This document shows, piece by piece, positions 9,740 through 18,550 of a stretch of DNA of 64,000 nucleotides. This DNA is from Chitinophaga pinensis. GTDB taxonomy: Bacteria > Bacteroidota > Bacteroidia > Chitinophagales > Chitinophagaceae. Within the stretch, counting starts at the first letter, position 1, and each line of letters starts with the position of its first letter. The notes under the pieces are model-generated. The model was not told the DNA's origin, made no database searches, and worked only from the letters and a program-made list of their open reading frames with translations. Position numbers and translations under genes: made by a program. The DNA is taken from NCBI GenBank assembly GCA_902167325.1, contig LR632930.1, positions 4,712,001-4,776,000 on the forward strand, given 5' to 3'.

Positions 9740-10084
9740 ATGAAAAAATTTATGTTCCTCATCCGGGAAGACCTGGCCCGGCTTGCGCAGATGGATGAAG
9801 CCGAATTACAGGCCGATATTGCGGCTATGACGGCCTGGGCCGAAGAACTGGCCGCCGGCGGAAACCTCCTTTCTGGTGAACCCCTCGAGCCGGATACCCG
9901 CTATATCACCAAAAATCATATCGCTTCCGACGGGCCATTCGCCGAAGCCCGTGAATCAGTCAGCGGTTATTTCCTCATTCAGGCCACCGATCTGGAAGAA
10001 GCAGCCCGGATCGCAGCTACCTGTCCTTCGCTGAATGACGATAAAATAGCCATAGAAGTCCGACCTTTGATGATCTATGCCTGA
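9740..10084 (+). CDS. YCII-related (DGPF-domain) protein
   Basis: A protein of about 114 residues matching the YCII/DGPF family: MKKFMFLI strand, G...LLSGEPLEP, then the diagnostic DGPFAEARESVSGYFLIQA and a C-terminal IEVRPL strand. I chose the ATG at 9740 because family members begin MKxFMxLI; another ATG lies at 9731. These ferredoxin-like-fold proteins are small dimers of unclear activity. Its stop overlaps the start of the sigma-factor gene by 8 nt. DGPF proteins are the characteristic neighbours of ECF42 sigma factors, so this is probably a target or partner of that sigma factor. Confidence 0.88.
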   Translation: MKKFMFLIREDLARLAQMDEAELQADIAAMTAWAEELAAGGNLLSGEPLEPDTRYITKNHIASDGPFAEARESVSGYFLIQATDLEEAARIAATCPSLNDDKIAIEVRPLMIYA

Positions 10085-11309
10085 TGCGCGTGATATGCAA
10101 TTGACAAGCCTCCTGCAGCGGATTTACCGCAAAAGCTTTGGGAAAATGACCAGCCATTTGCTGTTGATGGACAGGGCGCTTTGCCTCGCCGATGCGGAAG
10201 ATATGGTGCAGGAGGCCTTCACTTCCGCAGCCGCTTCCTGGAAGAACGGTATCCCCGATCAGCCGGAAGCATGGCTCTATGCCGCCGTCCGCAACATGAG
10301 CCGGAGAAGGCATACACGGAAAAGCACCGTCATCCCCCTTACCCACCTCCCCTCCGCCCCCGCGCCTGAAGGCCCGCCGGCAGATGGCGACCTCGAACTG
10401 TTGCGGCTCCTTTTCGCCTGCATGCATGCCCGGTTCCCGCCTAAAGTGCAGCTGATCACCGCATTACGGTATGTTTTCGGGTTGCAGGTGCAGCAGATCG
10501 GTGAATTGCTGGGTATGGAAGCCGATAGTGTATCCAAAGTGCTGTACCGCCAGCGGCAGCAGCTCCGCGCGGGAGATATCGCTTTCCGCTCCGGTTTTGT
10601 GTGGTGGAGTGCGGAAAAAGTGCAGCTTACACTGAAAGTGCTGTACATCGTATTCACCGAAGGCTGGAAAATACTCGATGAAACGCTTTGTGAAGACGCG
10701 CTCAGTCTTACCCGCGAAACCATCCGCCGTGCACGGATCCGCATCCCTGATGCCAAAGCCCTCTACGCCCTTATGCTCTTCCAGCTATCACGCTGGGAGG
10801 CACGAACAGGTGACATGGGCGAACTGCTGGAACTTGAACTGCAGGACCGCCGCCGCTGGAATCATGACATGATCCATGTGGCCACCGATTACCTCAAACA
10901 ATCTGCCGCCTCACCCGGCGAAAGCCCTTATCATTTCGAAGCATCCATCGCATACTTCCACGCCACTGCAAACTCCTTTGCTGCAACACCGTGGCTGCAG
11001 ATCGCAGGCCTGTACAGGCAGCTGGGTACCATTGCCCCATCGCCCTTTGTAACCCTGAACCATGCCATTGCACTGCATTTCGCAGGACAAACACGTGCTG
11101 CTCTGGAAATGCTGGAAGTACTCCGCAATGATCCTTTCATGCAGCATCATCACCTCTTGCATGCAGGCCTGGCAAGGATATACGCAGATGGCGGTGATGT
11201 GCCTGCAGCCTTATTGCACTACCGAAAAGCCCTCCATGGCAAGCCTACTGCCGCAGAAGCTGCCTTCATCCGCAAAAAGATCGCAGCGTACCTCAACAGC
11301 GGCTCCTGA
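10077..11309 (+). CDS. ECF42-like RNA polymerase sigma factor with long C-terminal extension
   Basis: A 410-residue protein. Sigma-70 region 2 lies at about 10-85 (CLADAEDMVQEAFTSA and PEAWLYAAVRNMSRR). Region 4 lies at about 120-165 (PPKVQLITALRYVFGLQVQQIGELLGM, then SVSKVLYRQRQQLR). About 240 extra residues follow: a DUF6596-like helical part containing YIVFTEGW, then TPR-like helices (YRQLGTIAPSPFVTLNHAIAL; LLHAGLARIYADGG; LLHYRKAL). This architecture plus a DGPF neighbour is the hallmark of the ECF42 group, in which the C-terminal extension regulates the factor instead of an anti-sigma protein. No anti-sigma gene adjoins it. The start at 10077 overlaps the YCII stop; Met at 10095 is an alternative. 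Confidence 0.9.
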   Translation: MPDARDMQLTSLLQRIYRKSFGKMTSHLLLMDRALCLADAEDMVQEAFTSAAASWKNGIPDQPEAWLYAAVRNMSRRRHTRKSTVIPLTHLPSAPAPEGPPADGDLELLRLLFACMHARFPPKVQLITALRYVFGLQVQQIGELLGMEADSVSKVLYRQRQQLRAGDIAFRSGFVWWSAEKVQLTLKVLYIVFTEGWKILDETLCEDALSLTRETIRRARIRIPDAKALYALMLFQLSRWEARTGDMGELLELELQDRRRWNHDMIHVATDYLKQSAASPGESPYHFEASIAYFHATANSFAATPWLQIAGLYRQLGTIAPSPFVTLNHAIALHFAGQTRAALEMLEVLRNDPFMQHHHLLHAGLARIYADGGDVPAALLHYRKALHGKPTAAEAAFIRKKIAAYLNSGS

Positions 11310-11358
11310 AATGCAACCACCTTGTAAAAATTCCTGTCCGCCCTTTAGCCTTTTTCAA

Positions 11359-11366
11359 TAGCTTTG
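11359..11366 (+). promoter_or_regulatory. Bacteroidota -7 promoter box TAGCTTTG
   Basis: TAGCTTTG matches the TAnnTTTG consensus and ends 5 nt before the ATG at 11372. That would give a leaderless or nearly leaderless mRNA for the Cys-rich protein and metal-efflux genes. I see no good -33 TTTG at the expected distance. Confidence 0.5.
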
Positions 11367-11371
11367 CCGGT

Positions 11372-11686
11372 ATGAAAGCATTGTGCTTATTCCTCAGTTT
11401 CTGGATACTCCTCTGCGCAGGTACACCCTGTTCGGATAGTGCTCCGCATGAACATGAGGAAACTTCCCAAACGGCAGTTCACATGCCCGGTACGGAAAAA
11501 GCAAACTGCTTTGATCTCTGTTCGCCTTTCTGCGCATGCTACTGCTGCGCCGTCAGCGTTTCTCTCCCTCACACTACTTTGTATTTTTCCCGCACAACAG
11601 CCCTCCCGGTAGTTCCGGAGGTGTTTGTTTGTCCACCCGTGCGCGATTACCCCAACGCTCCCTGGCAGCCGCCGAGGGTTTCCTGA
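11372..11686 (+). CDS. Small Cys-rich secreted protein (DUF6660-like) preceding a metal-efflux operon
   Basis: A 104-residue protein with an N-terminal signal-like hydrophobic stretch (residues 3-16, LCLFLSFWILLCAG). It then has a His/Glu patch (PHEHEE) and a dense cysteine cluster CFDLCSPFCACYCC at about 46-59. The C-terminus is Pro-rich with no motif I know. Proteins of this size and pattern, labelled DUF6660, occur directly upstream of CusA/CzcA pumps in Bacteroidota. The gene ends about 90 nt before the RND pump gene on the same strand. Metal binding or sensing is inferred from the Cys/His content and context only. Confidence 0.72.
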   Translation: MKALCLFLSFWILLCAGTPCSDSAPHEHEETSQTAVHMPGTEKANCFDLCSPFCACYCCAVSVSLPHTTLYFSRTTALPVVPEVFVCPPVRDYPNAPWQPPRVS

Positions 11687-11773
11687 ACCAGATACGCTCC
11701 ATTTGATTCAGTCTAACGTGTAAGGCCATACGCATCCATATGCCCGTGTGCGCCTGTAAACCCAATTGCAACA

Positions 11774-14700
11774 ATGCTTAATAAGATTATCCGGTTTTCA
11801 ATTCAGAATAAATTGATCATCGGGCTGATGACCCTCGCCATGGCTGCGTGGGGTATTTATGCGCTTTCCCGCCTGCCGGTGGATGCCGTTCCGGACATCA
11901 CCAACAACCAGGTGCAGGTGATCACGCAAAGCCCATCGCTGGCCCCGCAGGAAGTGGAGAAACTCATCACTTACCCGCTGGAACAAACCATGGCCACCAT
12001 CCCGGAGCTGAAGGAGATCCGCTCCATTTCAAGGTTCGGGCTTTCTGTAGTAACTGTGGTTTTCCATGATAACGTGGATATATACTGGGCGCGCCAGCAG
12101 ATCAACGAGAAGCTGGGAGAAGCCGTAGCCCGCATTCCCGCAGGCATCGGCACCCCGGAAATGTCGCCCATCTCCACCGGTTTGGGTGAAATTTATCAAT
12201 ACACCATCGATCCCAAGCCCGGTTTCGAATCCAAGTACGATGCCGCCGCACTCCGTACCATACAGGACTGGATCGTGCGCCAGCAGCTCCTTGGCACGCC
12301 CGGCATAGCAGAAGTGAACAGCTTCGGAGGGTTCCTCAAACAATACGAAATAGCGCTCGATCCCGATAAACTCGCCAGCTACCGGGTAGGCATAAACGAT
12401 GTATTCACAGCGCTGGAAAAGAATAACCAGAACACCGGCGGCGCTTACATCGATAAAAAGCCCAATGCTTATTTTATCCGCAGCGAAGGGCTGATTCAAT
12501 CGCTCGACGATATCGCGCGGATACCCGTCATACAAACCGCACAGGGCTTCCCCGTCCTCATCCGCGACCTTGCCGAAGTACGCTTCGGTACTGCCATCCG
12601 TTATGGTGCGCTCGTGCATAACACCGATAAAAAAAGCGGCGAAGCCGTAGGTGGTATCGTGATGATGCTGAAAGGACAAAACGCCAGCATCGTAGTGAAA
12701 GACGTGGAAAAACGCATTGAACAGATCCGCGGATCACTGCCGGAAGGCGTGGAAATTAAGGAGTATCTCAACCGGAGTGACCTGGTAGACAGGGCACTTT
12801 CCACCGTAAGCCGAAACCTGATCGAAGGGGCACTCATTGTGATCTTCGTGCTCGTGCTTTTCCTCGGGAACCTGCGCGCAGGGCTTATCGTAGCCTCAGT
12901 GATACCGCTGGCCATGCTCTTCGCCATTATCTGTATGTATCTCTTCGGTGTTTCCGGCAATCTGATGAGCCTTGGTGCTATCGACTTCGGACTGATCGTG
13001 GACGGTGCGGTGATCATCGTGGAAGCCACGCTGCACCATCTCGGGCTTAGTAAAGTAAGAAGGCTTAATCAGCAGCAGATGGATGATGAAGTATTCACAT
13101 CAGCCAGCAAGATCCGTAATGCCGCTGCCTTCGGGGAAATCATTATCCTCATCGTATACCTCCCCATCCTTGCACTGGTGGGTATTGAAGGAAAGATGTT
13201 CAGGCCCATGGCGCAAACCGTGAGCTTCGCCATCCTCGGCGCTTTCATCCTTTCGCTCACATATGTGCCCATGATGAGTGCCCTCTTCCTCAATAAAAAC
13301 ATCTCCCATAAACGCACCATTTCCGACAGGATGATGGATGCCTTCCAGCGCGTTTACAATCCGCTGATACGTGGCGCCCTGCGGCATAAATTGCTGGTAA
13401 CGGTGATCGCCATCGTATTGTTTGTGGCCAGTCTTATCACCTTCTCCCGCCTCGGTGGCGAATTCATCCCCACGCTGGAAGAAGGCGACCTCGCCATAGA
13501 AATGCGGCTCAGTACGGGCCGGTCATTACAGGAATCGGTAGACAAGATCAACCTCGCATCCAAATTACTGCTGAAGGAATACCCTGAAGTACTGGAAGTG
13601 ATCGGGAAGATCGGCTCGGCAGAGATCCCTACCGATCCCATGCCCATGGAAGCGATCGACGTAATGCTGATCATGAAGGACAAATCCGAATGGACCACCG
13701 CCACCAACCGCGACGACCTCGTGGAAAAGATGCAACATACCCTCGATGCCATCCCCGGTGTGAATTTCGGGTTCTCACAACCCATCCAGCTGCGGTTTAA
13801 CGAGCTGATCTCCGGGGTTCGGCAGGATGTGGGGATCAAGATATTCGGGGAAGATCTGGCCACCCTCACACGACTCAATGAGCAGGTAGGCGCTATTGTG
13901 TCGCAGACCGCGGGGGCGGAAGATCTGTATCTCGAAAAGATAACCGGCTTGCCACAGATTGTGGTATCCCTCAACCGCGACCAGCTCGCCAAATTCGGCA
14001 TCGACGTAGCCACCGCCAACCAGGCTATTAACGCAGCATTTGCGGGGCAGTCGGCCGGACTGGTATACGAAGGCGAAAAGCGGTACGATATGGTGGTACG
14101 TTTTAATCAGGCCAGCAGAGAAAGTATCGACGATGTGCGGAATGTATTTGTCAGCGCATCCGACGGGCGGCAGGTACCCCTTGCGCAACTGGCAGATATC
14201 ACCTTTAAGCCCGGTCCTAACCAGATACAGCGCGAATCCGCCAAGCGGAGGATCATCACCGGGTTCAATGTACGCGGGCGCGACATTGCCAGTGTGGTGA
14301 AAGACGTGCAGGAGAAGATAAACACCGAAGTGAAGCTGCCCCCAGGGTACTTCATCACTTACGGCGGTCAGTTCGAGAACCTGCAGGAAGCACAGCGCCG
14401 TTTATCAATAGCGGTACCCCTCGCATTGGGGCTTATCTTCCTGCTGCTGTTCTTCACCTTCCACAGTGTAAAACATGCCGTACTCATCTTCACGGCCATC
14501 CCTATGTCGGCCATCGGCGGTGTACTGGCGCTGGTACTGCGGGGCATGCCATTCAGCATCTCGGCAGGCGTAGGCTTTATCGCATTGTTTGGTGTAGCCG
14601 TGCTGAACGGGATTGTACTCATCGCAGAGTTTACACGATTGCGGAAAGAAGGGATGGACGATCTGGAGGAAGTGGTACTACAGGGCACACGCATTCGTTT

Positions 14701-16135
14701 GCGCCCCGTACTCATGACAGCTTCCGTGGCCTCACTGGGCTTTTTGCCCATGGCGTTATCCGGCACTGCCGGAGCGGAAGTACAGAAGCCGCTGGCGACT
14801 GTGGTGATAGGGGGGCTGGCATCTTCTACCCTGCTCACCCTCATCGTACTGCCCATTATCTATATTTATTTTGAACGCATCAAACGTAAGCCCATGGCTA
14901 TAAAAACGTTATTGTGGCTGCCGTTGCTGGCATTGGCATGGCCGGCAGGCGCATCCGCACAGGAGCCCGGTTTGCCTTTGGAAGCCTGTATCCGGCAGGC
15001 CCTTACGCAAAACCGCGGATTACAGGCATCCCGTGCCGATATCAGTGCGGGAAAGCAATTGAAGACTACCGCACTCGATATCCCCAAAACCAGTGTAACG
15101 CTGCAAAGGGGGCAGTATAACAGTTATGTGCGGAACGATAACAACATCAACGTATCCCAGCAGATACCCTTTCCCACCCTCTTAGGGGCGCAGGCGAAGC
15201 TGGCAGGGGCCGATGTAAGGAGCAGCGAGCTGCAGCTGGCCTCTGATGAAAACAACCTCGTGTACCAGGTAAAGGCTGCCTGGTATCAGCTGCAATACCT
15301 CCATGCCCTGCAAACACGGCTGGAAGAGCAGGATACCGTGTACGTCCGCTTTGAGCGGGCAGCAGGTGTTAAGCTCAAAACCGGGGAAAGCAATCTGCTG
15401 GAGAAAACCACCGCAGAAAACCAGCGCCAGCTGCTCCAGACGCAAATACAGCAGGTGAAAGCCGATATCAGGATATACGAAACACGGCTGCAGACCCTCA
15501 TGCACAGCGAAGCTCCCGTGAAAGTGGAAATACATCCGCTGGAAGCACTCAATGCCGGGGCCGACAGTTCAGCCGTTGCACAGAACCCCGGCCTGCAATG
15601 GTTCAGGGAACAAACCGTAGTGATGGAAAAAAGGAAGCAGGTAGAAAAAAATAAGATGCTGCCAGACCTGACAGTGGGCTTCTTCACCCAAACGCTCATT
15701 GGCACCCCCATGAACGCTACCGGTGCCACCATGGCCACCAAATCAGACCGGTTCAACGGCTTCGAGGCAGGCATCGCTATACCATTATGGTTTAAGCCGC
15801 AGGCCGCTAAAATAAAGGCAGCAGGCCTGCACCAGCAGGCAGCCGCATTCCGGTATGAGCAGCAGCAGCAGAATTATAATGGTATGTTCCGTGAAAGTAT
15901 GGGAGAAGCCCGCAAGTTTGAAGAAACCCTCCGGTACTACGATGCTTCCCTGCTGCCACAAACAAAGCTGATGACGGCCCATGCCGGTAAAGCCTATGCC
16001 AGCGGGGAAATCGGGTATGTGGAATACCTGCAAAGCCTGCGCACGGCCATGGAAACACAAACCAGTCACCTCGAAACCCTGAACAATTACAACCAGCGCA
16101 TATTGCATCTGCAATACCTCGCCGGCAATAAATAA
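11774..16135 (+). CDS. CzcA-type heavy-metal RND efflux pump fused to a TolC-like outer-membrane channel
   Basis: A 1453-residue protein. Residues 1 to about 1040 are a complete heavy-metal RND antiporter. Visible are the N-terminal membrane helix (FSIQNKLIIGLMTLAMAAWGIY), porter-domain FGLSVVTVVF, the proton-relay helix DFGLIVDGAVIIVE (about 403-416), and C-terminal helices ending in LIVLPIIYIYFERIKRK. The DFG..DGAV..VE form is that of CzcA-like pumps for Zn/Co/Cd rather than CusA. At residue 1041 (ATG at 14894) a new signal-peptide-like segment begins and ends in GASAQ. About 390 residues of TolC/CusC-like outer-membrane efflux protein follow, with long helices (NLLEKTTAENQRQLL; SGEIGYVEYLQSL). 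The adaptor gene follows after 7 nt. Fusions of this kind are known in Bacteroidota; the embedded signal peptide suggests processing into two proteins. Confidence 0.95.
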   Translation: MLNKIIRFSIQNKLIIGLMTLAMAAWGIYALSRLPVDAVPDITNNQVQVITQSPSLAPQEVEKLITYPLEQTMATIPELKEIRSISRFGLSVVTVVFHDNVDIYWARQQINEKLGEAVARIPAGIGTPEMSPISTGLGEIYQYTIDPKPGFESKYDAAALRTIQDWIVRQQLLGTPGIAEVNSFGGFLKQYEIALDPDKLASYRVGINDVFTALEKNNQNTGGAYIDKKPNAYFIRSEGLIQSLDDIARIPVIQTAQGFPVLIRDLAEVRFGTAIRYGALVHNTDKKSGEAVGGIVMMLKGQNASIVVKDVEKRIEQIRGSLPEGVEIKEYLNRSDLVDRALSTVSRNLIEGALIVIFVLVLFLGNLRAGLIVASVIPLAMLFAIICMYLFGVSGNLMSLGAIDFGLIVDGAVIIVEATLHHLGLSKVRRLNQQQMDDEVFTSASKIRNAAAFGEIIILIVYLPILALVGIEGKMFRPMAQTVSFAILGAFILSLTYVPMMSALFLNKNISHKRTISDRMMDAFQRVYNPLIRGALRHKLLVTVIAIVLFVASLITFSRLGGEFIPTLEEGDLAIEMRLSTGRSLQESVDKINLASKLLLKEYPEVLEVIGKIGSAEIPTDPMPMEAIDVMLIMKDKSEWTTATNRDDLVEKMQHTLDAIPGVNFGFSQPIQLRFNELISGVRQDVGIKIFGEDLATLTRLNEQVGAIVSQTAGAEDLYLEKITGLPQIVVSLNRDQLAKFGIDVATANQAINAAFAGQSAGLVYEGEKRYDMVVRFNQASRESIDDVRNVFVSASDGRQVPLAQLADITFKPGPNQIQRESAKRRIITGFNVRGRDIASVVKDVQEKINTEVKLPPGYFITYGGQFENLQEAQRRLSIAVPLALGLIFLLLFFTFHSVKHAVLIFTAIPMSAIGGVLALVLRGMPFSISAGVGFIALFGVAVLNGIVLIAEFTRLRKEGMDDLEEVVLQGTRIRLRPVLMTASVASLGFLPMALSGTAGAEVQKPLATVVIGGLASSTLLTLIVLPIIYIYFERIKRKPMAIKTLLWLPLLALAWPAGASAQEPGLPLEACIRQALTQNRGLQASRADISAGKQLKTTALDIPKTSVTLQRGQYNSYVRNDNNINVSQQIPFPTLLGAQAKLAGADVRSSELQLASDENNLVYQVKAAWYQLQYLHALQTRLEEQDTVYVRFERAAGVKLKTGESNLLEKTTAENQRQLLQTQIQQVKADIRIYETRLQTLMHSEAPVKVEIHPLEALNAGADSSAVAQNPGLQWFREQTVVMEKRKQVEKNKMLPDLTVGFFTQTLIGTPMNATGATMATKSDRFNGFEAGIAIPLWFKPQAAKIKAAGLHQQAAAFRYEQQQQNYNGMFRESMGEARKFEETLRYYDASLLPQTKLMTAHAGKAYASGEIGYVEYLQSLRTAMETQTSHLETLNNYNQRILHLQYLAGNK

Positions 16136-16142
16136 CGCCAAC

Positions 16143-17306
16143 ATGAAACGATACCTTTTAATACTGACCGTTTTCCTCACCGCCGCCTGCGGCAATGCCG
16201 ATAAGAAAGCTGCTGAGAAAGCCCCTGAAAAGGAAGCACAGGGTCATGAACATGAAGAAGATATAGTAGAGATCACCGAAGCACAGGCTAAAACCATCGG
16301 ACTTACCATGGAAACGCTCCAGCCCCGTAAGCTCAGCGGCAGCATCAAAGTGAACGGTATGCTCGACGTGCCGCCCCAGCAGATGCTCAGCGTATCCACC
16401 CCATACGGGGGTATTCTGCGGAATACCGGCCTGCTCGAAGGCTCCTGGGTACGTAAGGGGCAGGTGATCGCGGAAATGGAGCATCCCGATTACATCCAGC
16501 TCCAGCAGGATTACCTCGAAACAAAAACCCAGCTGAGCTTCCTCGACCAGGAATATGCCCGCCAGGAGGAACTGAGCCGTGAGGAAGTAACCGCAAAGAA
16601 GACATTCCAGAAAACGGATGCAGAGCGGAAAACAATGAAGTTCAGGCTGGAAGGGCTGCGCCAGAAGCTAACTCTCCTTCATATACATTTCGCGGAACTG
16701 GATAAGGGCAATATCGTAAGGGCCATCCCCATTGTGGCGCCCATCAGCGGATATGTAACCAAAGTAAACGCCAACATCGGGAAATACGTGCCTGCCAACG
16801 AGCCTATGTTCGAGATTGTGGATACCGAGCACCTGCATGCAGAGCTGACGGTGTTTGAGAAAGACATTCCCCGGCTGAAAATCGGCCGGAAAGTACGGTT
16901 TCAGCTGAGTAACGAAACAAAAGAGCGGATGGCCACGGTACATCTTATAGGCCGGGAAATTGACCGGGACAGAACCATCAGGGTGCATTGCCATCTCGAC
17001 CGTGAAGACAGAGAAATGATGCCCGGCACTTTCCTCAAAGCCTGGGTTGAAACGGGTGCTGCGGAGGTAACATCCCTCCCTGCAGAAGCGGTGGTGCTGG
17101 AAGGCGACCAACAATATGTGTTTGTGGCGGAGAAAGCGAAAAACCACTTTAAGCGGGTGGCAGTGATGGCAGGAGTAACAGAAGGCGGATATACAGAAGT
17201 ATCGCTGCCTGCTGGTGTGGATGCAGGGGCACAATTTGTGGTAAAAGGAGCTACCGACCTTATGGCTAAGATGACGAACGGGGAAGAAAGCGGGCATAGC
17301 CACTGA
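16143..17306 (+). CDS. RND efflux periplasmic adaptor lipoprotein (CusB/CzcB, HlyD family)
   Basis: A 387-residue protein with a lipoprotein signal ending LTAACG (Cys16). A short charged linker contains a possible metal-binding GHEHEED. Barrel-sandwich halves are at about 75-115 (VSTPYGGILRN; LLEGSWVRKGQVIAEME) and 195-225 (IVAPISGYVTKVNANIGKYV). The helical hairpin between them carries YLETKTQLSFLDQEYARQEEL. Beta-barrel and membrane-proximal domains follow, and the C-terminus is GEESGHSH. The adaptor links the inner-membrane RND trimer to the outer-membrane channel. It is 7 nt downstream of the pump gene. The His-rich ends fit a divalent-metal system. An inverted repeat at 17345-17370 lies shortly after the stop, but its T-run is poor. 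Confidence 0.95.
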   Translation: MKRYLLILTVFLTAACGNADKKAAEKAPEKEAQGHEHEEDIVEITEAQAKTIGLTMETLQPRKLSGSIKVNGMLDVPPQQMLSVSTPYGGILRNTGLLEGSWVRKGQVIAEMEHPDYIQLQQDYLETKTQLSFLDQEYARQEELSREEVTAKKTFQKTDAERKTMKFRLEGLRQKLTLLHIHFAELDKGNIVRAIPIVAPISGYVTKVNANIGKYVPANEPMFEIVDTEHLHAELTVFEKDIPRLKIGRKVRFQLSNETKERMATVHLIGREIDRDRTIRVHCHLDREDREMMPGTFLKAWVETGAAEVTSLPAEAVVLEGDQQYVFVAEKAKNHFKRVAVMAGVTEGGYTEVSLPAGVDAGAQFVVKGATDLMAKMTNGEESGHSH

Positions 17307-17624
17307 TAAAAGTGCGTAAGCGAAAAAAAAATTCAAAAAAAGGGGTGGTTCTTTCTTCGGGGGGAACCACTTCACATTTAATTGCCCACCTCCACTAACG
17401 CGCCGAGAATCGCATATACGCTCCTAACCCCGGAGCGATGCATGAATATGACGCCCAAACGGGCCATGCGCTTGCTTCAAGTAAAAGTTGAAGTACTGAT
17501 ACCCGCTGCTGGTCAGCGTTTTATACTAAATAATCGTGAAAAACCTACGCCCACGCAGATTTTTATTTATTCACTGTGTCTAACATTTTTTTTCTGTTGT
17601 GGCCCGGCCCATTATTTTTGCATC
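17307..17624. other. Intergenic region before the SDR gene, with weak hairpin and promoter box
   Basis: The SDR frame stays open upstream to 17382, but homologues start at the Met at 17625, so I treat this as non-coding. GTGGTTC at 17345-17351 pairs with GAACCAC at 17364-17370; a loose T-rich stretch follows, so it may weakly terminate the efflux operon. TATTTTTG at 17613-17620 fits the Bacteroidota TAnnTTTG -7 box and ends 4 nt before the SDR ATG. I see nothing else. Confidence 0.55.
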
Positions 17625-18428
17625 ATGCAAAGCTTCCAGCACCAATCCGTAGTCATCACCGGCGCCACCTCAGGTATAGGCAAGGCGTTAGCCCTGGCAT
17701 TCCTCCGTGCAGGCGCAAACGTATCAGTTTGCGGCCGTAAGGAGGAAACGCTCCTCGCTCTCAGGGCGGAGGAACCTTCACTGCATGTGTTCAGGGCCGA
17801 TGTGAGCCGTGAGGAGGATTGCAAAGCTTTTATCGGGAGTGTGCTGGAAAAGTTCGGGAAGATCGATATCCTCATCAACAACGCAGGCATCAGTATGCGT
17901 GCCCTTTTCAGGGATGCGGAGCCTGATGTGCTGAAAACCCTGATGGATATCAATTTCTGGGGCACTGTGTATTGCACCAAGTACGCCCTTCCTTCCATTC
18001 TGGAACAGAAAGGCACAGTGGTGGGTGTGAGCAGTATTGCGGGCTACCGCGGCCTGCCGGGCAGAACCGGTTATTCGGCCTCCAAATTCGCCATGCAGGG
18101 CTTCCTGGAGGCGCTAAGGACCGAAAACCTGCATACAGGCGTCAACGTGATGTGGATATGCCCCGGTTTCACTGCTTCCAACATAAGGAACACCGCATTG
18201 GATAAAAGCGGACGCTCCCAGCAGGAAACCCCGCTCGACGAAGGGAGCCTAATGAGTGCCGATACCGTGGCTGCACACACGCTGAGGGCCATCGCTAAAC
18301 GAAAAAGGACGCTGGTATTGACTTCGCAGGGCAAGCTAACTGTTTTCCTCAGTAAACTACTCCCCGGACTTACGGACAAACTGGTGTTCAACCACTTCCG
18401 GAAAGAACCCGGTTCGCCCCTCTCCTGA
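17625..18428 (+). CDS. Short-chain dehydrogenase/reductase (SDR)
   Basis: A protein of about 267 residues with the classical SDR layout. The nucleotide-binding GATSGIGKALA is at about 12-22, ADVS and NNAGIS follow (ILINNAGISMRAL), and the catalytic set is VSSIAG (Ser) plus YSASK (Tyr and Lys). PGF follows, as in classical SDRs. The C-terminal part (about 220-267) is basic and ends in HFRKEPGSP. The substrate cannot be told. The start at 17625 places the Rossmann motif at the normal distance. No neighbour is close enough to imply an operon; the next gene begins 122 nt later. Confidence 0.93.
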   Translation: MQSFQHQSVVITGATSGIGKALALAFLRAGANVSVCGRKEETLLALRAEEPSLHVFRADVSREEDCKAFIGSVLEKFGKIDILINNAGISMRALFRDAEPDVLKTLMDINFWGTVYCTKYALPSILEQKGTVVGVSSIAGYRGLPGRTGYSASKFAMQGFLEALRTENLHTGVNVMWICPGFTASNIRNTALDKSGRSQQETPLDEGSLMSADTVAAHTLRAIAKRKRTLVLTSQGKLTVFLSKLLPGLTDKLVFNHFRKEPGSPLS

Positions 18429-18550
18429 CGAGTCTGGCCCCGCTTTTGCACCGTTTTATTTAATTCCTTTTTTTTCATCATTGCACTGAAATAAAGCCTT
18501 ACTTTGCAGGAATCAAACCCCTGTAGATAAGAGCTTCGTTTGAACTCATT

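Noticed and set aside
17382-17624. 81-codon upstream extension of the SDR frame
   Set aside because: The Rossmann motif sits at the normal distance from Met at 17625, the extension has no family similarity, and a -7 box lies at 17613-17620.
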